Shown here in pieces: positions 29,146 through 38,800 of a stretch of 64,000 nt of DNA. Source of the DNA: Yersinia rochesterensis (GTDB taxonomy: Bacteria > Pseudomonadota > Gammaproteobacteria > Enterobacterales > Enterobacteriaceae); assembly GCF_003600645.1 (NCBI RefSeq), contig NZ_CP032482.1, positions 1,674,001 through 1,738,000 on the forward strand, in the 5' to 3' direction. The position numbers and the translations under genes are program-made. The notes under the pieces are model-generated. The model did no database searches. It was not told where the DNA came from and saw only the letters and a list, made by a program, of their open reading frames with translations. Position 1 is the stretch's first letter, and each line of letters opens with the position of its first letter.

Positions 29146-29163
29146 ATCGTGTGAACGAGGCGA

Positions 29164-29192
29164 ATAATAGCGGGGGTGGTGCCGTTTGTCAA
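29164..29192 (-). promoter_or_regulatory. Sigma-70 promoter of tRNA-Asn
   Basis: Read on the minus strand: TTGACA (29192-29187), a 17-nt spacer, then TATTAT (29169-29164), followed by a GC-rich stretch before the mature 5' end. Consensus boxes with optimal spacing, as expected for a stable RNA gene. Confidence 0.88.
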
Positions 29193-29312
29193 AGTAGAAA
29201 AACATTAAAAATGCGCGTTTGCTGAGAGAATGAGCTTATTGGCTTGTTTTTCAGCAAACTTGTGCATTTTCTAGTCTTTTATTGAATTTTGATTCAGATT
29301 CATTGGTCAGTG

Positions 29313-30053
29313 TTACGGTGTCACTTTTACTAACTGACTGTTTTTTACTTGGTTACCAGCATCATCAAAATATATATAGTCCAAGGTGAGTTCACCGCTG
29401 AGTGATGTGGGGGGATGCTCAAATTGATATTGCCGCAGGGTGAATGGAGTCATCATCATGTTCATCTCCTGCGCGATGATATGGCTTTTCTGGCGGTCTT
29501 TTAGCTGAATCTGACCGAATGAAACGTGATATGGCGTGGGGTTATGAGCAGTGAGAGCATATTTTTGATTTTGTTTTTGCAGGGTAAAACTGACCTTTTT
29601 CATTGCTTCATCGGGTTTAGGTGTTAATCCATTGGGACGATAGAAAATCTTCATCTGGGTGTTCATTGCTATCGCCACTTGAGCATAAGCCTCAGCATTG
29701 CGGTTTGATTTTGGTGGGATTTCATACAAATTAAGCCAGTACACGGATTCCCGATCCGTGGGCAGATTGTCACCTTTATTAATGATTCGCAGCCCTTGTG
29801 CGGCTCCGGGCTGCATTTTAAATACCGCAGGTAACACCATAAAGGGCGCTTTAGCTTGATCTGGTGTGCTGTCCACATCCCCATCATCTATCCAAGTTTG
29901 TACCACGACTGGGTAATCATTGGTATTCGCCAGCATCAGCGTGCGTTCGCGTGACTCTGGCTGATAAATGACTCGGGTTGAGGCTGCAACCAGGCCCGCG
30001 ATAGCCGGTTGATTAACACTGAATATAAGCAAAAATAGACAAAAGTATCTCAT
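29313..30053 (-). CDS. Second periplasmic fimbrial chaperone (PapD family)
   Basis: 246 aa with a signal peptide (YFCLFLLIFSVNQPAIA). The first Ig-like domain contains STRVIYQPESRERTLMLANTNDYPVVVQTWID; NKGDNLPTDRESVYWLNLYEIPP is the hallmark of PapD-type chaperones and is followed by a typical G1 strand (QVAIAMNTQMKIFYRP). It is the last gene of the fimbrial operon and overlaps the adhesin stop by 4 nt. A second chaperone placed after the adhesin may be dedicated to folding it. That is an inference. Confidence 0.9.
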   Translation of the reverse strand: MRYFCLFLLIFSVNQPAIAGLVAASTRVIYQPESRERTLMLANTNDYPVVVQTWIDDGDVDSTPDQAKAPFMVLPAVFKMQPGAAQGLRIINKGDNLPTDRESVYWLNLYEIPPKSNRNAEAYAQVAIAMNTQMKIFYRPNGLTPKPDEAMKKVSFTLQKQNQKYALTAHNPTPYHVSFGQIQLKDRQKSHIIAQEMNMMMTPFTLRQYQFEHPPTSLSGELTLDYIYFDDAGNQVKNSQLVKVTP

Positions 30054-31384
30054 TGTATTTTCACCAAAACATAGGCGGTGGCATCCACTTTACCGGCTGT
30101 CGGAGTGCCGTTAGGCAGTTTTTTTAATGTCGCGGTAAAGTGATGTAGATAATTGTTGAATCCCGCAGCGTTACTGCCATTGGCACTGGCTCCTGTGAGA
30201 ATCGGGTACCAACCGGCACTGGTCGTGGCGGCACAATTGCTGATACACCCGCCCCAGCCGACAAAATTCATGGCATTTCCGTTGCTGTCACTGAGACTGA
30301 TCCCAACGCCAGTGGCAATACGGCTATCAGTGCCATAATGATCGGAGAGTAAGTAACTGACCCCGCCAGCAGAATTGACCAACCCTAACCCTTGCGCTAT
30401 CAAATACCCCGGTAATGATGTTTGGATACCCAGCGCTGTTTGTCCACGATTAATACCCGATTCTGTGCCGGATTGGCATTCGATATCGACGGTGATTTCT
30501 GTGCTACGTGTTTGATTATCATTGAGTTCATTGACGGTGATAATGGGGAAAACCACATAAGGCGTAACATTGCGCACCACACAGGTATTTTTACGTGTCA
30601 GGATAGAAACCGGCGAGGTATTCATACCAAATGCCATATAGCGACCTGTTCCCCAAGTCTGATAATTAGTCGCTGAATCATATCCGGTTTCCGGCACTGG
30701 CATGCCGGGGCCTTTGAATACCACATAACCATTAGGCTGATTACAGGTGTAGCTGCCGGAATAGTTGTCTGCCGCAGGTCCAGGGCACCCCCAACTGGAA
30801 GGGCCTGGAGTGCGATCCACCGAACCCACCTTTTTCAACTCTGCACGTATTTGACTGAAATGCTTGCCTTTAATCTGAATTTTATTACCCACTACATCGT
30901 ATTTTTTTAGCGGGACTTGCTGCCAGATTCGGTTGAACTCGATGCCACTCTCGACGTGAATCAGTTTTAATGCGGTATAAGGGAAAAAGGTCTGAAAATA
31001 GTTGTCGCCCATATTGGTGTAGCCACCGACATTGCTGTCGCCATTAGTGGCAAACACTTCAAATAAACTGTCTTTATCGGCCACATCACACTCATAGATA
31101 ACAGCTTCAGGGTCTGACCAGAAGCGGGCAGGGACTAGGCTGATGATGCTGGAAGCCAAAATTGAATCAACGGGTTGAATGTAATTGCTGGTTATATTGA
31201 CGCTGCCGAGTTGCAATGAAGCGCCGTAGTTATCGCCGCCGATATTGGCACCTTTCCAGACGCATTGAGCATAGCCGGGCATCGCGAAACTCAATAAAAC
31301 GAGTGAGAAAAATAATCGCAAGCGACGAGAGAAAAGGGGCTTATCTCGGTAGAGATGAGTGCGGTGGCGTATCATAGGATTCAT
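30050..31384 (-). CDS. Two-domain fimbrial tip adhesin
   Basis: About 444 aa from the likely start MNPMIRHRTHLYR at 31384; a longer frame from 31420 would overlap the usher. A signal peptide (LFFSLVLLSFAMPGYAQ) is followed by an N-terminal receptor-type domain rich in Cys, Gly, Tyr and Asn, then a pilin-like C-terminal domain. The end (YLHHFTATLKKLPNGTPTAGKVDATAYVLVKIQ) is a typical donor-strand-accepting pilin C-terminus. Size and place between usher and second chaperone fit a tip adhesin. Receptor unknown. Confidence 0.82.
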   Translation of the reverse strand: MNPMIRHRTHLYRDKPLFSRRLRLFFSLVLLSFAMPGYAQCVWKGANIGGDNYGASLQLGSVNITSNYIQPVDSILASSIISLVPARFWSDPEAVIYECDVADKDSLFEVFATNGDSNVGGYTNMGDNYFQTFFPYTALKLIHVESGIEFNRIWQQVPLKKYDVVGNKIQIKGKHFSQIRAELKKVGSVDRTPGPSSWGCPGPAADNYSGSYTCNQPNGYVVFKGPGMPVPETGYDSATNYQTWGTGRYMAFGMNTSPVSILTRKNTCVVRNVTPYVVFPIITVNELNDNQTRSTEITVDIECQSGTESGINRGQTALGIQTSLPGYLIAQGLGLVNSAGGVSYLLSDHYGTDSRIATGVGISLSDSNGNAMNFVGWGGCISNCAATTSAGWYPILTGASANGSNAAGFNNYLHHFTATLKKLPNGTPTAGKVDATAYVLVKIQ

Positions 31385-31398
31385 ACTGTTTCTCTGCT

Positions 31399-34041
31399 TC
31401 AATGCTGGGTAACGACACACAAGGCATCGAGTTTATACAGCTGTTTATCATTGTTCGGCGTGCCTAAATCGTAATCTAACAGGCAACTTTCATTGACGGC
31501 ATCTCCCCATACCAATAACAGCGTCCCACTGGCATGTTCAGCGCGTAAATAGGCCTGACTGGCTTGGCCTACCATCCCGATCTCCACATGTTGAGGGGCA
31601 TCGCCGTCCTTGTTATCAGCGGTGCCTATGGTGCTGTAAACCACCGCCCCCATAGGCACTTGGCTACCATCAGACAATTTGACCGTCACTAAGAGGGGGT
31701 ATCCGCTGAGGGTACGGAACTTAACTTTCACCGCTGAACCCGCGTAGGGAGCAATTTGCCGCTCGCCATCCTGAAGTTCAGTATTGAAATCCATCCCATC
31801 GGGATCGAGGGTGATGGTATTGTAGCGATACGGCGTCAAGGTTGGGACCAAGGCATAACCGAAACGGTCAATTTTCGCCCCTTGTCCATACATCACTTTG
31901 GCCCCACTGGCACCTTTGGCCTCTATCAGCGCAAAAGTATCACTCAGATATGGCCCCAACGTGACACCGCCGCTGTGGAAGGCCACCGCACCTCGCGCAC
32001 TGGTGGAACCTTGCCAATAACCAGGGCTGCGTGATGCACTGCTGCTTAAGCTAGTACTTGGCAAACGTTTTTGTAAACTGCCACTAAAGGTGTTTTCTTT
32101 GGTTTGTTCACTGCGCGCGAAGTCCATACTGTAACTGGAAGACTGATCGTCACCCATCACGCCGGCGAGGGAGGTTTGATAACTCGCACCACTGACCCGG
32201 CTGTTAACCGCTCCAGCGGAGATATAAGGTGCTTGTGGGCTGCCCCCTAATGGGAATGAAATGGACATTTGCACCACAGTCTCATTAGTCGCGAGCTGAT
32301 TCGCTCCGTTGGCTGCTGGCATACCGCTGCCGGGGTCGACAAAGTAAATTTCATTGTTGCCGCCACCGGTTTTTTGCTGTGAAACCGCAAGGTTAAAGCT
32401 GGTATTGCGCCATAGGGTATTGGCATAACCCAGTTGCAACTGGGTATCCCGCTTGCGCGAATTACGATAATCCTGCGAAGAGGCGGTTAAATACAGCGAA
32501 CCGTAATTGTTGAGATTCTGGTTAAGTGATATCTCAGCCCGGCTGCGCTGTTGGTAAGTCCCTGAGCTCCATGCTTTGCCATGACTTGCCGCCCGTATGC
32601 CCAAAACATCACTTAAATCACGATAACCTTCAGTGGAATAGCGGTAGCCTGCGACGGATAATGTGGTGTTGGTCGCTTCAAAGGTACGGCTGAAAGAAGC
32701 ACGCGCCATCCAGCCATTCTGTTTTGTATTGCGGGATGAATCGCTATTATCGGGTGAATTGATATTACCGGGGAGGTTGGCATGTGAATAGGTCGCATCC
32801 AACCCCAAGGCCCCAATATAGTGAGTGAAAACGCCTCCCAGCATAACGGCCTGATATCCAGAGGCTATGCGCACCCCAGTATTGGCCGTAATAGCATTAC
32901 TGACCCCCTGTTGGTAAGTCAGTTCGCTGAATACCTCATGGCTACCAAGATCACGAACCTGGCCGACTGCAAAGTTGTAGCGGGAATATCCGGGGCGTAA
33001 TGATTCGGGTACAGAGGAGAAAGGCACTTGGAAGGTACTGATACTGCCATCGGCTTCCTGAATCTCAACAGTGAGGTCGCCACCAAAATTGGTGGCAGAT
33101 AAGTCATTGAATTCAAAAGGGCCGGGTGAAACGGTGCTTTGGTAAATTGACCGATTATTTTGATATACCGTGACTTTTGCATTAGTCCTGGCAATCCCTC
33201 TGACAACAGGAGCATAGCCCCGTTGCGACTCCGGCAACATGCGGTCATCCGTGCTTAGGGCTATGCCGCTAAACCCGAGACTGGAGAAAAATTGGCCTGA
33301 GCTGAATGTCTCACCCAAGGTTATTTCACTGCCAATAGTGGGCAGGGCGCGTTGGCTGTACAACCGGTTAGATGTCCAGCCTGCTCCACGAATATCGTCG
33401 TAGCGCAAAGAACCTTGCTGACGAAAGCGCCACATCCCAGCATTGATACCACTGTTCAAACTCAAATAGCTTGAATTGGTGCTGCGTTTAATTCCCTCTT
33501 TGTTATAGCTCACATGATATTGGTTTAAGTTGTAATTGCTGAAACCAATAGTTTCTCCCGCCGTAAGATTACGGGGGTCAACATAGCCGCGCGGGACATG
33601 CTTAACAAACAGTTGCGGAACCGATAAATCAAAACGCAATTTGGCATAATCGAAGTGATAGTCACTGGCTGGCAGCAGGGATTTAAAATCCAGGCAGTTA
33701 TCTTCCGGATTGGCATTTTCTAGCGCATTTTCATTAACGCCAGCTTGTAGCAGTTGTGACACTGATAAGCAGGGAACAACAGCATCACCTTTGGTGATAA
33801 ACATCAGCTCGATACGATCAACAAATTTGCTGTTCATATAGATATCAACCTGGTATTTGCCTGCTTCATAACTGTCTTTTTTATTAAAGCGGGAGATGGA
33901 ACCCAAGCCGAGGGTTGAGCCGCGCAATAGCGCATCTTCAAACACATATTCGTCTTGTTTGCTCTCATCTGCCGCTGACACGGAATGACTGACTAACAGA
34001 CTCTGTGTGAGCAAATAGGATAGCCAAGGAGCAAACCTCAC
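31399..34041 (-). CDS. Outer membrane fimbrial usher (FimD/PapC family)
   Basis: 880 aa with a signal peptide (MRFAPWLSYLLTQSLLVSHSVSA). The N-terminal domain has YVFEDALLRG and VDIYMNSKFVDR, then the barrel and plug region with RGIARTNAKVTVYQNNRSIYQSTVSPGPFEFNDL. The C-terminal domains end in two Cys-containing segments (SCLLDYDLG, LDALCVVTQH). Length is normal for ushers. It secretes and assembles the subunits presented by the chaperones. It lies 48 nt after the first chaperone gene. Confidence 0.95.
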   Translation of the reverse strand: MRFAPWLSYLLTQSLLVSHSVSAADESKQDEYVFEDALLRGSTLGLGSISRFNKKDSYEAGKYQVDIYMNSKFVDRIELMFITKGDAVVPCLSVSQLLQAGVNENALENANPEDNCLDFKSLLPASDYHFDYAKLRFDLSVPQLFVKHVPRGYVDPRNLTAGETIGFSNYNLNQYHVSYNKEGIKRSTNSSYLSLNSGINAGMWRFRQQGSLRYDDIRGAGWTSNRLYSQRALPTIGSEITLGETFSSGQFFSSLGFSGIALSTDDRMLPESQRGYAPVVRGIARTNAKVTVYQNNRSIYQSTVSPGPFEFNDLSATNFGGDLTVEIQEADGSISTFQVPFSSVPESLRPGYSRYNFAVGQVRDLGSHEVFSELTYQQGVSNAITANTGVRIASGYQAVMLGGVFTHYIGALGLDATYSHANLPGNINSPDNSDSSRNTKQNGWMARASFSRTFEATNTTLSVAGYRYSTEGYRDLSDVLGIRAASHGKAWSSGTYQQRSRAEISLNQNLNNYGSLYLTASSQDYRNSRKRDTQLQLGYANTLWRNTSFNLAVSQQKTGGGNNEIYFVDPGSGMPAANGANQLATNETVVQMSISFPLGGSPQAPYISAGAVNSRVSGASYQTSLAGVMGDDQSSSYSMDFARSEQTKENTFSGSLQKRLPSTSLSSSASRSPGYWQGSTSARGAVAFHSGGVTLGPYLSDTFALIEAKGASGAKVMYGQGAKIDRFGYALVPTLTPYRYNTITLDPDGMDFNTELQDGERQIAPYAGSAVKVKFRTLSGYPLLVTVKLSDGSQVPMGAVVYSTIGTADNKDGDAPQHVEIGMVGQASQAYLRAEHASGTLLLVWGDAVNESCLLDYDLGTPNNDKQLYKLDALCVVTQH

Positions 34042-34089
34042 GGGTTATCTCTGTCGTCAGGCGCGTTCAGGGTCATTATCACAGCAGCA

Positions 34090-34824
34090 TTACAAATGGT
34101 AGTCGTAGGAGATGCTGGTGCCATAATCATTAACCATGTTCAGCGTCAACAATTCGCCTTTTTTGGCTTTCACCCCAGAAGGAAAAGCCAGGTCAGTGGT
34201 TGAGTTAGGAGCAAACATCTCATTGGTAGCAAATGAAATAGTTTTCCCATCACTGACCAGTTTGGCATCGCGCAGGCTGATATAATAAGCTGTGGGATTA
34301 TCTATCTTGATTTTGTCGCTGCTGGTACTTTCCACACTGACACGAATCTTTTCACCTAAGGTGTCGACATTTTCTTTTAATGCTGCTGGGCGATAAAAGA
34401 CTTTCAACCGGTTATTAACGATCAAAACAAGCTTGTTCTCAGATTGTGTATTTTCTTTTTTTAAGGCGGGAATTTGTAAGAAATTCAGATAGAAAACCGA
34501 TTCGCGATCTTTAGGTAAATTATGCTCGATATATGACAAACGGACTACTTGCCCACTTTGTGCTTCCATACGGAATATTTGTGGCGTCAATGCAAAAGGG
34601 ACATCACTTTTTGATGGCGAAGACTGATTATTTCCGTCATCCATCCATAATTGGACCAAATTGGGGTGGTTATCTTTATTACTGAGCTGTAACACTTTCT
34701 CCCGTGTACCCTCAGGATAAATGATTCGTGTCCCTGTCATGACAACACTGGCTTGCGTCCATAAGGGTACGCCGCTAAGCAGCAACAACGAGCAGGCGAT
34801 AATTTTGTGGGCAATCAGTGTCAT
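34090..34824 (-). CDS. Periplasmic fimbrial chaperone (PapD family)
   Basis: 244 aa with a signal peptide (KIIACSLLLLSGVPLWTQASV). Family blocks are TRIIYPEGTREKVLQLSNKD, LWMDDGN, PPQ-like FRMEAQSGQVVRLSY, and LPKDRESVFYLNFLQIP. It delivers subunits to the usher by donor-strand complementation. It follows the major subunit gene after a 92-nt gap that contains a stem-loop, which probably lowers expression relative to the subunit. Confidence 0.93.
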   Translation of the reverse strand: MTLIAHKIIACSLLLLSGVPLWTQASVVMTGTRIIYPEGTREKVLQLSNKDNHPNLVQLWMDDGNNQSSPSKSDVPFALTPQIFRMEAQSGQVVRLSYIEHNLPKDRESVFYLNFLQIPALKKENTQSENKLVLIVNNRLKVFYRPAALKENVDTLGEKIRVSVESTSSDKIKIDNPTAYYISLRDAKLVSDGKTISFATNEMFAPNSTTDLAFPSGVKAKKGELLTLNMVNDYGTSISYDYHL

Positions 34825-34886
34825 AGTGCTTACTTATCCTTATTTTTTCTAGTTTGTATCGGCTCCGTTACCGGTTGGCCAACATA

Positions 34887-34913
34887 TTCATGAAGTCGTT
34901 CGGATTTCACGAA
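34887..34913 (-). other. Stem-loop between fimbrial subunit and chaperone genes
   Basis: On the minus strand TTCGTGAA pairs with TTCATGAA (8 bp with one G-T) around an 11-nt loop, 3 nt after the subunit stop codon. No T-run follows. Such intercistronic hairpins in fimbrial operons keep the major subunit transcript abundant by stabilising it or by partial termination. Confidence 0.5.
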
Positions 34914-34916
34914 TAG

Positions 34917-35447
34917 TCAGGGGTAGGTGATCGCATATTGAGCTGAAGCGATAACGCTCCCAGCAGTCGCGCGACCTTCTTCCGTAATATATTGAGCAGC
35001 TAAATCCTGTGATGCGGATGTCGCGCCAGTGACCAGCGTAATTCCAGGAACTGAAACACTGCCTCCAGACATACGGATTGGTGCGCCATTAGTGTCAAGT
35101 AACTGAATAGCGACGTTTTTTGCTGTCCCAACATTGCCCAAATTACCTGCGGGTGTGACATTCATCCCTTGAAAAACGGAACTAATTTTGGTGTCTTGTA
35201 TGGCGATGTTGCAGCCAGTAAGGTTGATAGTGAAATTAGTTTTACCGGCGATTGAGTTAACTTGATTCAAGTTACTGGTCGAGACGGTTGGTAACAGAAC
35301 AACGGGGGTGTTGGCTGTGCCATTGATATCAACCATACAAGTTTGTTCGGCAACTTCTCCCTGAAACTTGATAGTGTTATTTGAAGTCGCAGCTAACGCT
35401 ATGCTCGGTAGGGTGAGTAGCGCCAACGCTATTAGTGTTTTTCCCAT
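34917..35447 (-). CDS. Major fimbrial subunit (type 1 pilin family)
   Basis: 176 aa from the Met at 35447 (MGKTLIALALLTLPSIALA), which gives a clean 20-residue signal peptide. An in-frame Met at 35486 would add 13 residues. The mature protein has TIKFQGEVAEQTCMVD and a second Cys in INLTGCNIAI, the disulphide pair of pilins, and ends in SVIASAQYAITYP with the penultimate Tyr needed for chaperone binding. It is the first gene of the fimbrial operon. Confidence 0.9.
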   Translation of the reverse strand: MGKTLIALALLTLPSIALAATSNNTIKFQGEVAEQTCMVDINGTANTPVVLLPTVSTSNLNQVNSIAGKTNFTINLTGCNIAIQDTKISSVFQGMNVTPAGNLGNVGTAKNVAIQLLDTNGAPIRMSGGSVSVPGITLVTGATSASQDLAAQYITEEGRATAGSVIASAQYAITYP

Positions 35448-35481
35448 GAGATTCCCACTTAAATTTATGATGTTTCTCCCC

Positions 35482-35535
35482 ATCATTCTTCAAGCTGCAT
35501 GTGTGTTGACGGCAACTCGAATTATTTAGGGTATA
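35482..35535. repeat. ERIC remnant upstream of the fimbrial subunit gene
   Basis: CATTCTTCAAGCTGCATGTG ... AACTCGAATTATTTAGGGTATA joins both ends of the ERIC palindrome with most of the middle missing (about 54 bp left). Its transcription from the fimbrial promoter would place a hairpin in the leader. Confidence 0.65.
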
Positions 35536-35832
35536 TTTTTTTGTAAACGGCGATCTTTATCATTCAACAAAATAAGCGATTATTACGTTGAAGATGATCC
35601 TCCATTATGTGTATTCACTACCCGGTTTTGGGGCCGGTGGTAGTGTAAGGGGAAAGCCTGAGCGACAGAATGAGAGGCGTCCTTGTTTTATATGTGAAAT
35701 TTCCCACAAAACCTGTAGGAACTTGTCCTTTTAAAATGAGGTTGAATTATAATTTTCACTTATTACAATGAGTTATGATGGATTCTTATATAAAGTTATA
35801 TTTTCGTCATTAAATATAAATAATCAGAAATT
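35536..35832. promoter_or_regulatory. Upstream region of the fimbrial operon
   Basis: About 300 nt without a gene, AT-rich near 35740-35830. It contains an imperfect inverted repeat ACTACCCGG...CCGGTGGTAGT around 35617-35645 with the 9-mer TTGGGGCCG between the arms. It presumably holds the promoter and the binding site for the adjacent response regulator. No invertible element is seen: there is no second inverted copy of the 9-mer. Confidence 0.35.
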
Positions 35833-35863
35833 AAAAAAGCCCGTCAAAATTCTGACGAGCTTT
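35833..35863 (-). terminator. Terminator after the hybrid sensor kinase gene
   Basis: AAAGCCCGTCA (35836-35846) and TGACGAGCTTT (35853-35863) form an 11-bp stem with one mismatch. On the minus strand it is followed by TTTTTTAATTT. It separates the two-component genes from the fimbrial operon that is read in the same direction. Confidence 0.85.
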
Positions 35864-35891
35864 CAGTAATAACATCATTTTAATTTCTATT

Positions 35892-38800
35892 TTATGGCGA
35901 CGGGCTGTCTATCTCAGAGTATGAAGCTATCAAATTTACCAATAATTGGTTCATCTCAGCCAATAGCGCCAGATAGCCAGTACCATGAGCCAAAGCAGCA
36001 TGTCTATCTTGTTCGTGCAGTAAGGATTCGAATTTAATACAACTATCTACCAGTATCTGGGCATCAATTAATTGTACACCACCCTTAATCCGATGAACCA
36101 AACTCGCCATTTCTTTATAAATATCAGCAGAAACTGTGTTGTCATCATCAACAGTGAGGCGCGTATACAGTTGTGTCAGCACCCCGGTATCGTGCATATT
36201 GCTTTCCAGTAAAAATTGTAATAATTGCAACTCCACTTCAGCATTGCCTCCCGATAGGGATTTTAGTTTATCCTGCGCTGCTACTAGAGGAGATTGTTGT
36301 TTAGTAACAACAAGATATTCGCTCTCACCTGAATTTATCTCTTCCTGCTGACCGCGATTCTGCACTGTAACATCATTAATCACAGTGTGATGATGTCCCG
36401 TATCCACATAACTGCCAATAATCTCCTGACGCAGCAAAGTGGTGCGCAGCGTATCGATAGTCACGGGTTTAACCATGCAGTCATTCATCCCTGCATCATT
36501 GCAACGGGTGGCACTTTCTTCCCGCGCATCAGCGGTGCAACCAATGATGATCATATCTTTCATCGTCGCACTATTACGGATGTGGGTGGCCAGTTCGTAA
36601 CCATTCATCAGCGGCATATTGTAATCCGTGATGACAGCATCAAAACTATAATGCTGCAATATTTGCCAAGCTTCAGCGCCATTTTCGGCACTCATGACTT
36701 GCTCGATACCAATAAAGGCTAATTGTTGCTGTAGCAATTGGCGGTTAGCGGGTAAATCATCCACCACCAAAATACGCAAGTTTTTCAACTGATTAAGTTG
36801 ATTTTCATCTACGTCAATAATGATTGAATCTGGTGGCAAATCACTGATTGTGGCAATTTCCAGCGGCAATGCAATAAACAGACTGGTTCCTTTGCCAAGC
36901 TGACTTTCTAATGTTATTTCCCCACCCATTTTGTGAATCAATTGATGACAGATCCACAGCCCCAGACCGGAGCCACCGAAACGCGGTGATTTACCCTCGT
37001 TAGCTTGGCTGAATGGCTGGAATAATGTGGCCTGTGCCGCAGGGGAAATGCCAATACCGGTATCTGTAATATCGATATTCATTACGCCATGTTTCTCGTC
37101 AATGGCCTCCCAGGTGATATCCACTGACACACCGCCCTGTTCGGTAAACTTCAGGGCATTACCCAATAGATTGCCCATCACCTGCCGTACCCGCAGCATG
37201 TCAACCATCACCAAATCAGGGATATGGTCATCCAGCCAGCCAGAGAATCTTAGATTGCGTTCATCGGCGATAGGCTGATAAATCGTGAACATCCGCTCTA
37301 TTTCCTGACGGAAATCCACCACAGTAGGGTGAACACTCAACTGCCCGGCTTCGATTTTGGCGGAGTCGATGATGTCATCCAGCAGTAGCATCAGTGATTG
37401 AGCTGATTTGGAAACTGTCACCAGCGTGTTTTTATCCACCGGCTGGTCGCTGCGTATTTCCAGCTCCAATAACCCCATAATGGCGTACATTGGTGTGCGC
37501 AGTTCATGGCTAATCGTCGCCAGGAACGTACTCTTAGTGCGGTTAGCACTTTCGGCTTCGACACGGGCGGCTTCCAGTTCGCGCTCAACAGTTTTGCGTT
37601 GGCTGATATCCAGCCAGCCGCCCAGCAGACTGCGTTCCGCATTATCCAGTGGAATAATCCACAGGAAAATATCACGCAATTCCTTGTTGATCTCAAGAGA
37701 CAAATCCACCATTTGGGGCTGTCTGTCTCGTAAGACATAACGACAATATTTATCTATCTCACGATCAAGTGGGCTGGTCATTGGCCAGTGGGCTTGCTCA
37801 GTCTTCTGATTGAGCATGTCGTTCAGCTTATCTTGATGTGCAGCGGCAAAGTGACTGTTATAAACCGCTAATTCACCTTTTTTAGTGCGAATAAAAACAG
37901 CGAGTGGCAGGGCATTAATAATGGATTCTTGTTGCCGTAAACGAGCCTGTAACAACTTGGCCTGGCGGCGTTTATTGAACACCAGATAACAAAGATACAA
38001 GCCGAAGACCAACAGCAGACCGGAGCTTATTTTTAGCGCCAACATTAGCCATTCATTCTCCAATGAATGCTCATCAAAGGAGGTCGGTTTAGGTTTGAAT
38101 GTACTCCACTCACTGATCAGATTGTCTAACTCTTCCGGAGGAATTGACTCAATGACTTTATCAATGATGGCTTTTAATTCAGGTAATTTCGGGCTGATGG
38201 CAAATGCCATCATCAAAGGTTCTTCTCCGGTGACGGCCACCGTTTTAATATTGGGAGTGAAGTTCTGTGCCGACAGGTAGTTAGCGGTCATCATATTCTT
38301 GATAATCGCATCGACTTTTCCTTGTTGTAACCAACGCACTAATGTCATGGTATCAGGCGCGTCTACAAAGGTGATTTTTTGGGCTAAAAGAGGGTTGCTA
38401 ATAATTCCACCGGAAGTGCTGCCCGCTTGTATACCGACCCGTTTGCCCGCTAAATCCGCTACGTTGTTGATATCAATGCGATCTTCTCGCGTCAAGATGC
38501 CCCACAAAGATTGGGCGAAAGGCAAGGAGTAAAGGTTGTTGCCGTATTGCCCATTACGGACTGCCACAATGGGCAGCATATCTATTTTCCCAGCAATAAA
38601 ATCACGCATCGACTCACCGGTATCTTTGCTATAAACCGGTTTAAATTTAATCCCGGTTCGGCGTGAAATAATATCAATGAGATCTATAGAAAAACCGGCC
38701 ATTTCGCCTGTTTGGCGATCACGAAAAATCAGCGGAGCCAGATCCAATGGCGCCACATAACTCACCACCGGATGATGTTGAATCCAGGCAACTTCTTGTT

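Noticed and set aside
35617..35645. TTGGGGCCG near the fimbrial promoter as a fimS-type inversion site
   Set aside because: Only one copy exists, there is no inverted partner within the region and no fimB/fimE-type recombinase gene nearby.
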